Source of the DNA: Rhodocyclaceae bacterium
GTDB taxonomy: Bacteria; Pseudomonadota; Gammaproteobacteria; Burkholderiales; Rhodocyclaceae
Direction of reading: 5' to 3'
Length of the DNA: 64,000 bases
Assembly (NCBI GenBank): GCA_028714035.1
Contig: JAQTNA010000003.1
Coordinates: 1-64,000 of the forward strand
Made by a program: the position numbers and the translations under genes. The notes beneath the pieces were generated by a model. It was not told the origin of the DNA. It saw only the letters and a list, made by a program, of their open reading frames with translations, and did not search any database. This document shows, piece after piece, positions 36,866 through 44,504 of this stretch (its first letter is position 1; every line of letters starts with the position of its first letter).

Positions 36866-36998
36866 CCTCACCGCAAAGGCGCCAAGGCGCAAAGCTGCGC
36901 AAAGAAATTCAAGAACGGAAAGCCAGGGATCGCCCGACTCTTCACCGAAAAGTTGCCTTTGCGGCCCTTTGCGTTCTTTGCGTCTTTGCGGTGGGAAG
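36866..36998. repeat. Heptad-repeat hairpin element, CGCAAAG type, between mutL and miaA
   Basis: The left arm (36866-36905) reads ACCTCACCGCAAAGGCGCCA and on through CAAGGCGCAAAG-type units; the right arm (36955-36994) reads CTTTGCG units spaced about 7-10 bases and ends TCTTTGCGGTGG. The arms are inverted copies around a 50-base centre. A potential upstream start codon of miaA is inside the left arm. Confidence 0.7.
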
Positions 36999-37005
36999 TT
37001 GTATT

Positions 37006-38838
37006 TCATTTTCCGCGCAGGAAGAGCTTGTCCAGATCGCTCATGGTGAGCTGGGTCCAGGTGGGGCGGCCGTGGTTGCACTGGTCGGCCCGTTCCGTGA
37101 CCTCCATCTCCCTGAGCAGGGCGTTCATCTCGGGCAGGCTGAGAACCCGGTGGGCGCGCACGGCGCCGTGGCAGGCCACGGTGGCCAGCAACTCGTTGCG
37201 ATGGGCAGAGAGGACATCGGAAGCACCGAAGTTGCGGAAGTCGTCCAGGAGCGCCCGGATCAGGTCCGGAACCCTGGCCCCCGCCGCCAGGACCGGCACG
37301 GCGCGCACCATCAGCTCCAGCGGACCGGCGGCGGCCACCTCGAAACCCAGGCGCTGGAGATCCGCCCCATGCTCCAGGGCCAGGGCCATTTCCGTGGCGC
37401 TCACCGCGAGCAGGGCCGGAATGAGCATCTTTTGCGAGGCGGGCTCGCCGCCGTCCGCCGCGTTCTTCAGCTTCTCGTACAGGATGCGCTCGTGGGCGGC
37501 ATGCATGTCCACCAGGACCAGGCCCGCGTCGTTCTGCGCCAGCACATAGACCCCGTGCAGCTGGCCGAGGGCGTAGCCCAGGAAAGGCGCGCCCGACCCG
37601 CCCGCTTCCGTGGCCCGCGGTGCCGGCGCACCGGCGGCAAGTTCGGGCGCCTCGAAAATGTCGGGCCGGGAATCCGCCGCGGCCCGAACAAAATCCACGT
37701 AGGCGGGTACCCGCTGTTCCACATCCAGCCGGACCTGCTCCTGCCTGTGCCAGGGCGACACCGGGGCGGGCTTCGGCCCGTCCGACCGGATGAAGCCGGC
37801 CCCACCGACGTCGGCCCCATGATCCGGAACAGGATATGCAGCAGTCCCCTGCCCCGCCCCCAGGGGACTGGCCAGGGCCCGCTGCACGGCATGAAACACG
37901 AACTGATGGATGGAGCGCGCATCCCGGAAACGCACCTCGGTCTTGGCCGGATGCACATTCACGTCCACCCCGGCCGGGTCCAGCTCCACGAACAGCACGT
38001 AGGCCGGATGGTGGCTGCCGTGCAGCACGTCCCGGTAGGCTTCCCGCAGGGCGTGGGACAGCAGTTTGTCCCGCACGAAGCGCCCGTTCACGTAGCAATA
38101 CTGGCTGTCCCGGCTGGCCCGGGCATGGGCCGGCAGGGCGGCGAAGCCGAAAATGGCGAGGGAACCGGCGGAGGCTTCCACCCGCCGGGCCTGGGCGGAG
38201 AAATCCTCGCCCATGACATCACCGATGCGCCGTTCCGGGTCCGCCGCCGCCAGCCGGTGGATCAGCTTGCCGTTGTGCTGCAACTGGAAACGCACGCCGG
38301 GGCGGGCCAGGGCGATGCGGCGGAACACCTCGTCGCAATGGCCGAATTCCGTGGCCTCGGATTTCAGGAACTTGCGCCGGGCCGGGGTGTTGTAATAAAG
38401 GTCGCCCACCTCCACCACCGTGCCGGCGGCGAGCGCCGCGGGGGCCAGCGTGCCGTCCCGCGCCTCGATCTTCCAGGCATGCGCCGCCTCCGGGCGCCGG
38501 CTGGCGATGCTCACCCGTGCCACGCTGGCGATGGAGGCCAGGGCCTCGCCCCGGAAGCCGAGGGAAACCACCCGCTCCAGGTCTTCCAGGCTGGCGATCT
38601 TGCTCGTGGCATGGCGCAGGAGGGAAAGGGGCAGATCCTCCCGGTCCATGCCGCCGCCGTCGTCCGCCACCCGGATCAGGCGTACCCCGCCCTCCGCCAG
38701 CTGTACCTGGATGTCCGTCGCTCCCGCGTCCAGGCTGTTTTCCAGCAGCTCTTTCAGCACCGAGGCGGGTCTCTCCACCACCTCTCCGGCGGCAATCTGG
38801 CTGATCAGGACATCGGGAAGGGAATGGATGGAGGGCAT
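37006..38838 (-). CDS. mutL: DNA mismatch repair protein MutL
   Basis: A 610-residue protein linking MutS mismatch recognition with strand removal. The N-terminal GHKL ATPase has DVLISQIAAGEVVERPASVL, DDGGGMDREDL, and SLGFRGEALASIASVAR. The central part carries LFVELDPAGVDVNVHPAKTE. The C-terminal domain has VDMHAAHERILYEKL, close to the endonuclease motif DQHA-x2-E-x4-E (Met for Gln), and CNHGRPTW. So it may belong to the endonuclease-type MutL rather than the E. coli type, which lacks that motif. It is followed by miaA, with a repeat element between. Confidence 0.95.
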   Translation of the reverse strand: MPSIHSLPDVLISQIAAGEVVERPASVLKELLENSLDAGATDIQVQLAEGGVRLIRVADDGGGMDREDLPLSLLRHATSKIASLEDLERVVSLGFRGEALASIASVARVSIASRRPEAAHAWKIEARDGTLAPAALAAGTVVEVGDLYYNTPARRKFLKSEATEFGHCDEVFRRIALARPGVRFQLQHNGKLIHRLAAADPERRIGDVMGEDFSAQARRVEASAGSLAIFGFAALPAHARASRDSQYCYVNGRFVRDKLLSHALREAYRDVLHGSHHPAYVLFVELDPAGVDVNVHPAKTEVRFRDARSIHQFVFHAVQRALASPLGAGQGTAAYPVPDHGADVGGAGFIRSDGPKPAPVSPWHRQEQVRLDVEQRVPAYVDFVRAAADSRPDIFEAPELAAGAPAPRATEAGGSGAPFLGYALGQLHGVYVLAQNDAGLVLVDMHAAHERILYEKLKNAADGGEPASQKMLIPALLAVSATEMALALEHGADLQRLGFEVAAAGPLELMVRAVPVLAAGARVPDLIRALLDDFRNFGASDVLSAHRNELLATVACHGAVRAHRVLSLPEMNALLREMEVTERADQCNHGRPTWTQLTMSDLDKLFLRGK

Positions 38839-38857
38839 GGCGTCGGCTCAAGGATGC

Positions 38858-39619
38858 TCAGAACTGGTAGCCCAGGGAAGCGCCGCCGCCGGCATCGGGG
38901 CTGGCGGTGGTCGTGCCGGCATACAGCCAGGCCTGGGCGTTCCACTGGCGGCTGAGCTTGTGCGCCACGTAGAGCGTGATTTCCCGCTGGTCGCTCAGGG
39001 TGCTCACCACCGATTGCCGCAGGTCCACCAGGGCGCCCACGGAGGTTTCGTCGGAGAGGCCATGGGATACCCCGACGAAGGCGGAGGCCACGTCGCGGAA
39101 ATTGCTGCCGTCGGGTTTGCCCATCCACTTGTATGCCGCGCCGGCCATGAGCGTGGTCCTGCCCGAGGTCTTGTAGACGTTGATCAGCAGGGACTCGTCG
39201 CTCTTGCCCGTGCCGAGGCCCTTGGCGCTGTCCGCCGTCGGCAGCTTCAGCTTTCCGCCCACATCCAGCGCCAGGCCGCTCTGCGCATCTTGCCAGGCGA
39301 AGTAGCCCACCCCGGCCACCAGGTCGCCCAGGCCCGAGACCTTGCCGCGGTCGCCCGCACGGGGTCCAATGGTCACCGTGTCCCGGCCCAGCGCACCGGT
39401 GGCGGGCCCCCGGATTTCCAGGTAGGGCACCGTGAGCCTCAGGGTGAGAGGGCCCTGCTCGTACTTGGCGGTCAGGAAGGCGCTGGAAATTTCCGTGGGC
39501 ACCGATCCGCCATACTTGCCGCTGCTGTAATCGAAGCCGGTGGAAAGATTGATGCCTTCGGCTGCCTGGGCAGTCAGAGGAGCAAAGACCGTCGCAACGG
39601 TGAACAGGAATTTGCGCAT
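38858..39619 (-). CDS. Small outer-membrane beta-barrel-like protein
   Basis: A 253-residue protein starting MRKFLFTVATVFAPLTAQAA, a clear signal peptide. The mature part alternates polar and aromatic residues in short strands and ends in LGYQF, a C-terminal Phe typical of outer-membrane barrels. Phrases such as FLTAKYEQGPLTLRLTVPYL and VAGVGYFAWQDAQSGLALDV fit amphipathic strands. I know no specific function; similar proteins are annotated as transporters or phenol-degradation MetA-like. It is the third gene of the DUF6502-DUF5666-barrel run (68 bases after DUF5666). Confidence 0.75.
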   Translation of the reverse strand: MRKFLFTVATVFAPLTAQAAEGINLSTGFDYSSGKYGGSVPTEISSAFLTAKYEQGPLTLRLTVPYLEIRGPATGALGRDTVTIGPRAGDRGKVSGLGDLVAGVGYFAWQDAQSGLALDVGGKLKLPTADSAKGLGTGKSDESLLINVYKTSGRTTLMAGAAYKWMGKPDGSNFRDVASAFVGVSHGLSDETSVGALVDLRQSVVSTLSDQREITLYVAHKLSRQWNAQAWLYAGTTTASPDAGGGASLGYQF

Positions 39620-39687
39620 GGAGGGAGGTTCAAGACGAAGAGGTTGAAGGGTAACACTGCCGCCGGGCGCCGAGGGCATACACAGCC

Positions 39688-41643
39688 TCATCGGTCGCGC
39701 GAAGGCAGTTCGGGGCGCACGATCACGGGACGGACGATCTCGGGTTTGGCCACCTCCGGCCGGGCTATTTCAGGTTTGGCGATTTCCGGCCGAGCAATCT
39801 CGGGCTTGACGATCTCGGGGCGGGCGATTTCGGGTTTGACGATCTCGGGGCGGGCAATCTCCGGCTTCGCAATCTCCGGCTTCGCAATCTCCGGGCGCGC
39901 AATCTCCGGCTTGGCGATCTCGGGCTTGACGATCTCCGGTCGGGCGATCTCGGGCTTGGCGATCTCGGGCTTGGCAATTTCCGGACGCGTGATTTCGGGT
40001 TTGGCAATTTCCGGGCGCGCGATTTCGGGTTTGGCGACCTCGGGTTTGGCGACCTCGGGTTTGGCGACCTCGGGTTTGGCGACCTCGGGTTTGGCGACCT
40101 CGGGCTTGGTGACCTCGGGCCGGGCCACCTCGATCCTGTCCGTTTCCTTGCGCGGAGTTTCGCTGCGTTCGCTTCCGGAACGGCTGCTTTCCTTTGCCGC
40201 CGACCGGGCGCTTTCCCGTTCGATGGAGGACTTCCCGGCACCGTCCTCCGACTTCGTCACCCTGACAGCGTCGGACTGTTCGGTGACGTAACCCGCCCCT
40301 TGCGAGCCGGAAACGGACTCCTGCGCGCTGGAGACGGATTCCGGCACGCTGGAGACGGATTCCGGAGCGCCGGATACGTATCCCGGGGCACCGTCGTTCC
40401 CGGAACTGCCCGCCTCATGGGCAGGGTCGCTCAGCCCCTGGCGGAGGGCGCCCACATCCGTGGCGGGCCGCTCCAGGACCAGACGCTCGGCGACGATACG
40501 CCCATCCGCTTCCACCCTGGCGGACACCTCCACCCGGCTGTCCCTGGCCGGCCCATGGCGCCCGACGTTGGGCAACGCGTGTCCAGGCGGCAGGGCGATG
40601 AGCACCCCATCCACGTTCAGACTGCGAGCATTGGCCTGGCGGACATAGCCCTGGATATCCAGGTGGCCCACGGGGCCCCGGAACGTGGTGCGGGGATGGG
40701 TCAGGACCGAATCGGCCAGCAGCACGCCGTTCTCCAGGCGGCCACGCACCAACACCTCGTCGCCCGCTACCGGCGGCCGGCCCGAAGATAGCCGAACTTC
40801 CAGTTGGCCGATGCGGAAGTCCCGGCCCTTCACCGTACTAACCGGGCCCATGAGGCTTTCCCGGGCCCCCGCGGCCTGGCGCACGATACGGGTAGGCAGG
40901 ATGGAACCATCGGCCAGGCGGCTGCCGCTCACCGCGAGCCATTCGCCCGCGCGAACCGCCGCGTCGCCCGGCAATCTCAGGGTCTGGCCCAGGATGCGCG
41001 CGGTGCCGGCTGCTACTTGGTCCACCCGCCCCGACACGGTGTTCAGCACGGAAATTTCCCGTGCCCGGAATTCTCCTCCGCTGAGGCTGGCCCGGACCGA
41101 GACGACCTGGCCCAGGGCCAGGCGGTCGGCACGGGCCGATGAGCCGTCCATGCGCGTGGGTGTGGCGGCGTCATAGTGCAGTTCCAGGCCGTTTACGCAA
41201 ATGCTGCCGAAGCCGGCGATCACGCCGACGATACCCGTGCCGCCCATGCCCTGTTCGTCGCGCGCCAACGGGCCGGGGTTCGCGGCGACATGGCCCGTGC
41301 CGCCCATGCCCTCGTCCCCCGCCACGCCCGGAGCCTGAGCCACGGCCCCCGTGCCGCCCATGCCCTCGCCGCTCCGGCCGGTGCCGCCGATGCCCTCGTC
41401 GCCGCGGCCCGTACCGCCCATGCCCGATTCGTCGCCGCCACGCCCGGTGCCACCCATGCCTGATTCGTCGCCGCTCCGGCCCGTGCCGCCCATGCCCGAG
41501 GAGCCGCCCAGTACCAGTACCGGCGCCGCCACCCAAGTCTTCCCCTGGCAGACATTGGCCGCCTCGGCGGCGTCGACGACGAGGACGAGGACGAGGCCGA
41601 CCAGCGCCAGCAACAGGCGCGCGATCCGGCGGGTTTCAAGCAT
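39688..41643 (-). CDS. Secreted DUF5666-type repeat protein with GMGGTG and KPEIA repeats
   Basis: A 651-residue protein. Residues 1-28 are a signal peptide (LLLALVGLVLVLVVDAAEAA). Residues about 45-140 hold seven copies of G(M/I)GGTG. A middle region (about 145-400) has several small beta-rich segments in the DUF5666 style (LGQVVSVRASLSGGEFRARE, GDEVLVRGRLENGVLLADSV, DSRVEVSARVEADGRIVAER). A Ser/Glu-rich spacer leads to about 28 pentapeptides of the form (K/R)PE(I/V)(A/V/T) that run to the end. The last part is likely an extended or PPII-like rod. It overlaps the DUF6502 gene by 8 bases. Function unknown. Confidence 0.82.
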   Translation of the reverse strand: MLETRRIARLLLALVGLVLVLVVDAAEAANVCQGKTWVAAPVLVLGGSSGMGGTGRSGDESGMGGTGRGGDESGMGGTGRGDEGIGGTGRSGEGMGGTGAVAQAPGVAGDEGMGGTGHVAANPGPLARDEQGMGGTGIVGVIAGFGSICVNGLELHYDAATPTRMDGSSARADRLALGQVVSVRASLSGGEFRAREISVLNTVSGRVDQVAAGTARILGQTLRLPGDAAVRAGEWLAVSGSRLADGSILPTRIVRQAAGARESLMGPVSTVKGRDFRIGQLEVRLSSGRPPVAGDEVLVRGRLENGVLLADSVLTHPRTTFRGPVGHLDIQGYVRQANARSLNVDGVLIALPPGHALPNVGRHGPARDSRVEVSARVEADGRIVAERLVLERPATDVGALRQGLSDPAHEAGSSGNDGAPGYVSGAPESVSSVPESVSSAQESVSGSQGAGYVTEQSDAVRVTKSEDGAGKSSIERESARSAAKESSRSGSERSETPRKETDRIEVARPEVTKPEVAKPEVAKPEVAKPEVAKPEVAKPEIARPEIAKPEITRPEIAKPEIAKPEIARPEIVKPEIAKPEIARPEIAKPEIAKPEIARPEIVKPEIARPEIVKPEIARPEIAKPEIARPEVAKPEIVRPVIVRPELPSRDR

Positions 41644-42511
41644 CGCCGTCCGCAGGTTCGCCGTCCGGCGTCCTGGCCTCGCTGTAGTAGTAGATGCCGA
41701 AGGTGATGCGCCGCATCGGCTGGCCGTCGGCAGACGTTGTCCGCAATTCCCGAACCCGCCGGTTGATGGTGCGCAAGGCGTGCATGCCCAGCTTTTCCGA
41801 GAGTGCGGCCAGTTCGTCCGTCGCGGCCTCGCTCAGGCGGTCCGAATAGACGCTACGTTCCAGAAAGGGCGGCTTCTCGTTCAAGACATTGTGGGTGGCG
41901 GCCGCCAGGTGGTCGCGCACGTTGCGGCCGAGGAAATAGGCCTTTTCCTCGAACCCCTGTTCCGGCACGAAGGCGCTGCTCTTCAGACAGACCCGGTCCT
42001 CATCGTCCACCGCCACCAGGCCCAGGCGCAGCCACTCGTCCAGCACCGCCCGGGCGCGGATGTCCGTGGATTCATCCGCCACCAGGCGCTCAAAAGACGG
42101 GCCGCCATCGGCGAGCAGGTGCCGCGGCAAGGGGCGGGGCTCGCCGGATTCGTCCAGGTAATCCGCTTCGCCGCACCAGCGGGCCACCAGCCGGGAGCCG
42201 AAGGAAACATTGGGAGGTGCCGCCCCGGTGTCCCTGGGCTCGTTCATGAAGCGGTGTACGTCCTTGCGGTGCACGCCGGTCAGGAGACTCAGGCGGCTGT
42301 CGGTCTGGCGCTTGCCCTTGAGCGGAAAATCATGGGCCGCCACGTCCACGTAGATCGTCTTGAGCAGGCCGGACAGATACGGGTAGGTGATGCCCTTGGC
42401 CAGGAGCAGGCGCACCAGGGGGCGCAGCAGGCGCTTGAGCGCGAGTACCAGCGCGGGGCTCGCATTCAGTCCGTCCGTGCCGGCCGTCTCATCCTGGTTC
42501 ATGCTGTTCAT
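41636..42511 (-). CDS. DUF6502 family protein, possible DNA-binding regulator
   Basis: A 291-residue cytoplasmic protein. The N-terminal half contains ALKRLLRPLVRLLLAKGITY and SRLSLLTGVHRKDVHRFMNE, the latter looking like a helix-turn-helix with a recognition helix. The rest is helical with RAVLDEWLRLGLVAVDDEDR and LRTINRRVRELRTTS. The family is one I recognise as DUF6502, found next to DUF5666 proteins. It overlaps the DUF5666 gene by 8 bases, so the two are translationally linked. A palindrome at 42546-42569 lies 35 bases upstream of the ATG and may be its own operator. The DNA-binding role is inferred. Confidence 0.8.
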   Translation of the reverse strand: MNSMNQDETAGTDGLNASPALVLALKRLLRPLVRLLLAKGITYPYLSGLLKTIYVDVAAHDFPLKGKRQTDSRLSLLTGVHRKDVHRFMNEPRDTGAAPPNVSFGSRLVARWCGEADYLDESGEPRPLPRHLLADGGPSFERLVADESTDIRARAVLDEWLRLGLVAVDDEDRVCLKSSAFVPEQGFEEKAYFLGRNVRDHLAAATHNVLNEKPPFLERSVYSDRLSEAATDELAALSEKLGMHALRTINRRVRELRTTSADGQPMRRITFGIYYYSEARTPDGEPADGDA

Positions 42512-42545
42512 GGCGCCAAGTATCGCATAAGCGGGAATAATTTTA

Positions 42546-42569
42546 GCGATATATGGGAAATATTCCCAC
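42546..42569 (-). promoter_or_regulatory. Palindromic operator-like site upstream of the DUF6502 operon
   Basis: Read on the minus strand: GTGGGAATATTTCCCAT then ATATCGC. The core GTGGGAA-N4-TTCCCAT-type palindrome is followed, about 17 bases on, by GCGATA (42521-42526 region), close to the ATG. The same layout occurs upstream of the nine-heme cytochrome (44372-44395), with 20 of 24 bases identical. No standard sigma-70 promoter was identified with confidence. Confidence 0.6.
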
Positions 42570-42621
42570 GATTATCAACTTGCCATGGCGTATTTCCATC
42601 GGCATGGCCAGAGGCCCGGAC

Positions 42622-43377
42622 TCAGTCTTCGCCCGTCGCGGAGGGCGGCCGGTAGGGTCCGGTTTCCAGGGCGGACAGGACGCCGCGCAGGATGGCCACT
42701 TCCTCCTTCTCCAGGCGCGTGCGGGCGAACAGGCGGCGCATCCTGGGCATGAGGCGCTTGGGCTTCTCGGGGTCGAGAAAGCCGTTTCGCACCATGGCGC
42801 CCTCCAGGTGGTTCAAGAAGCCTTCCACCTCCTCGAAGCTGGCGGGCGTGAGCGTACCCGATGGCGCCTCCCCCGGCTCTTCCGCCGCCAGCCGCAGTTC
42901 GTAGCACAGCACCTGGACGGCGGCGCCCAGGTTGAGGGAGGAACAGGCGGGGTTGGTGGGGATGGAAACCGGGGCGTGGCACAGGGCCACTTCCTCGTTC
43001 GACAAACCCGAAGTCTCGTGACCGAAGACCAGGGCCACCTCCCCCAGGGCCGCGCCCGCCACCAGTTCCGCCGCCGCCTGCCTGGGCCAGCGGGTGGCGG
43101 TGGCCAGATCGCGCCTTCGCGCGGTCAGGGCATAAGCCAGGGTCGTGCCTTCGAGCGCCTGGGAGAGCGAAGCGCACACCCGGGCGTTTTCCAGTACATC
43201 CGCGGCGGCGGCGGCACGGGAGGTGGCCTCGGCGTCGGGGAAACTCCTGGGATTGACCAGAACCAGACGGGTGAGTCCCATGGTTTTCATGGCACGGGCG
43301 GCGGCGCCGATGTTGCCGGGATGGCTCGGGTGGGACAGGACGATACGGATGCGGTCAAGCGGGTTGGGGCGGTTCAT
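42622..43377 (-). CDS. trmJ: tRNA (cytidine/uridine-2'-O-)-methyltransferase TrmJ
   Basis: A 251-residue SPOUT methyltransferase that 2'-O-methylates position 32 of tRNAs. The N-terminus [20 protein letters not shown] and [16 protein letters not shown], the [19 protein letters not shown] motif, and [20 protein letters not shown] form the SAM-binding knot. The C-terminal extension of about 80 residues is typical of TrmJ. The ATG at 43377 matches the family start. Divergent from suhB, 63 bases apart, a common arrangement. Confidence 0.93.
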   Translation of the reverse strand: MNRPNPLDRIRIVLSHPSHPGNIGAAARAMKTMGLTRLVLVNPRSFPDAEATSRAAAAADVLENARVCASLSQALEGTTLAYALTARRRDLATATRWPRQAAAELVAGAALGEVALVFGHETSGLSNEEVALCHAPVSIPTNPACSSLNLGAAVQVLCYELRLAAEEPGEAPSGTLTPASFEEVEGFLNHLEGAMVRNGFLDPEKPKRLMPRMRRLFARTRLEKEEVAILRGVLSALETGPYRPPSATGED

Positions 43378-43440
43378 ATTAGAATTACGTGTTTTCGTCA
43401 GCGTCGGCATCGGCGCAGGCCTGCTACCCGGACCGATTCC

Positions 43441-44247
43441 ATGAATCCCACCCTGAACATCGCCGTCAAGGCTGCCCGCAAGGCGGGCTCCATCATCAAC
43501 CGCGCCAGCCTGGATCTGGACCTGCTCAAGGTGACCACCAAACAGCCCAATGACTTCGTCACCGAGGTGGACAAGGCGGCCGAGGCAGCCATCATCCAGG
43601 TACTGAAGGACGCCTATCCCGACTACGGGATTCTAGCAGAAGAGTCCGGCCTGACCGATTCGGCCAAGGGCAGCGAATTCCAGTGGATCATTGATCCCCT
43701 GGACGGCACGACCAACTTCATCCACGGCATGCCCCAGTACGCCGTGTCCATCGCCCTGGCGCAAAAAGGCGTCGTGACCCAGGCGGTGGTCTATGACCCG
43801 AACCGCAACGAGTTATTTACCGCCAGCAAGGGCGGCGGCGCCTTCCTCAACGACCGGCGCATCCGGGTCAGCAAGCGGGTCAGACTCCAGGACACCCTGA
43901 TCGGCACCGGCTTCCCCTACCGGGTGTTCGATCATGCCGATGCCTATCTGGCCATCTTCAAGGAACTGATGAAGAAGACCTCGGGCCTGCGCCGGCCGGG
44001 CGCGGCATCCCTGGATCTGGCCTACGTGGCCTGCGGACGTTACGACGGTTTCTACGAATTCGGCCTCGCCCCCTGGGACATCGCCGCGGGCACCCTGCTC
44101 ATCTCGGAGGCGGGCGGACTGGTGAGCGACCTGGCCGGGGAATCGGACTACCTCAGGACCGGCAACATCGTCGCCGGCACGCCCAAGATATTTTCCCAGC
44201 TCCTGCAGACCATCACGCCACACCTCGGGGAAAACCTCAAGGCCTGA
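43441..44247 (+). CDS. suhB: Inositol-1-monophosphatase SuhB
   Basis: A 268-residue magnesium-dependent phosphatase that hydrolyses myo-inositol monophosphate; in E. coli SuhB also helps rRNA antitermination. Signatures: [44 protein letters not shown], and the C-terminal [19 protein letters not shown]. The ATG at 43441 begins [16 protein letters not shown] as expected for the family. A terminator follows. Confidence 0.95.
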   Translation: MNPTLNIAVKAARKAGSIINRASLDLDLLKVTTKQPNDFVTEVDKAAEAAIIQVLKDAYPDYGILAEESGLTDSAKGSEFQWIIDPLDGTTNFIHGMPQYAVSIALAQKGVVTQAVVYDPNRNELFTASKGGGAFLNDRRIRVSKRVRLQDTLIGTGFPYRVFDHADAYLAIFKELMKKTSGLRRPGAASLDLAYVACGRYDGFYEFGLAPWDIAAGTLLISEAGGLVSDLAGESDYLRTGNIVAGTPKIFSQLLQTITPHLGENLKA

Positions 44248-44293
44248 GCGCCCGCGTCGGCAGGCTTTTGGCTGCCCATTCAATCCCATCCTC

Positions 44294-44327
44294 AAGGGGC
44301 CGGCTTCATGCCGGCCCCTTTCCTTTT
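44294..44327 (+). terminator. Rho-independent terminator of suhB
   Basis: Stem AAGGGGCCGG / CCGGCCCCTT around the loop CTTCATG (44294-44320) is followed by TCCTTTT. It is 46 bases after the suhB stop codon. Confidence 0.9.
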
Positions 44328-44371
44328 GGGCCGTGTAGGCAAAACCATGACACGAATGTAGGAATAATTCT

Positions 44372-44395
44372 GTGGGAAAAAATCCCATAAATCGC
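44372..44395 (+). promoter_or_regulatory. Palindromic operator-like site upstream of the nine-heme cytochrome
   Basis: GTGGGAAAAAATCCCAT followed by AAATCGC, 24 bases, matches the site upstream of the DUF6502 operon at 20 of 24 positions, in the same orientation relative to the gene. As there, a GCGATA half-site lies about 18 bases further on (44414-44419, within GCGATATATCATGGG). The cytochrome ATG is 109 bases downstream. Likely bound by a common regulator. Confidence 0.6.
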
Positions 44396-44504
44396 TGTAC
44401 AAATGCTTACGTTGCGATATATCATGGGTTCGTGGGTCGGGTAAGGCCTTTGGCGCGCACGAATCCACCTTGGAACGCCAACGATAATTGGAAGGGGAAG
44501 AAGA

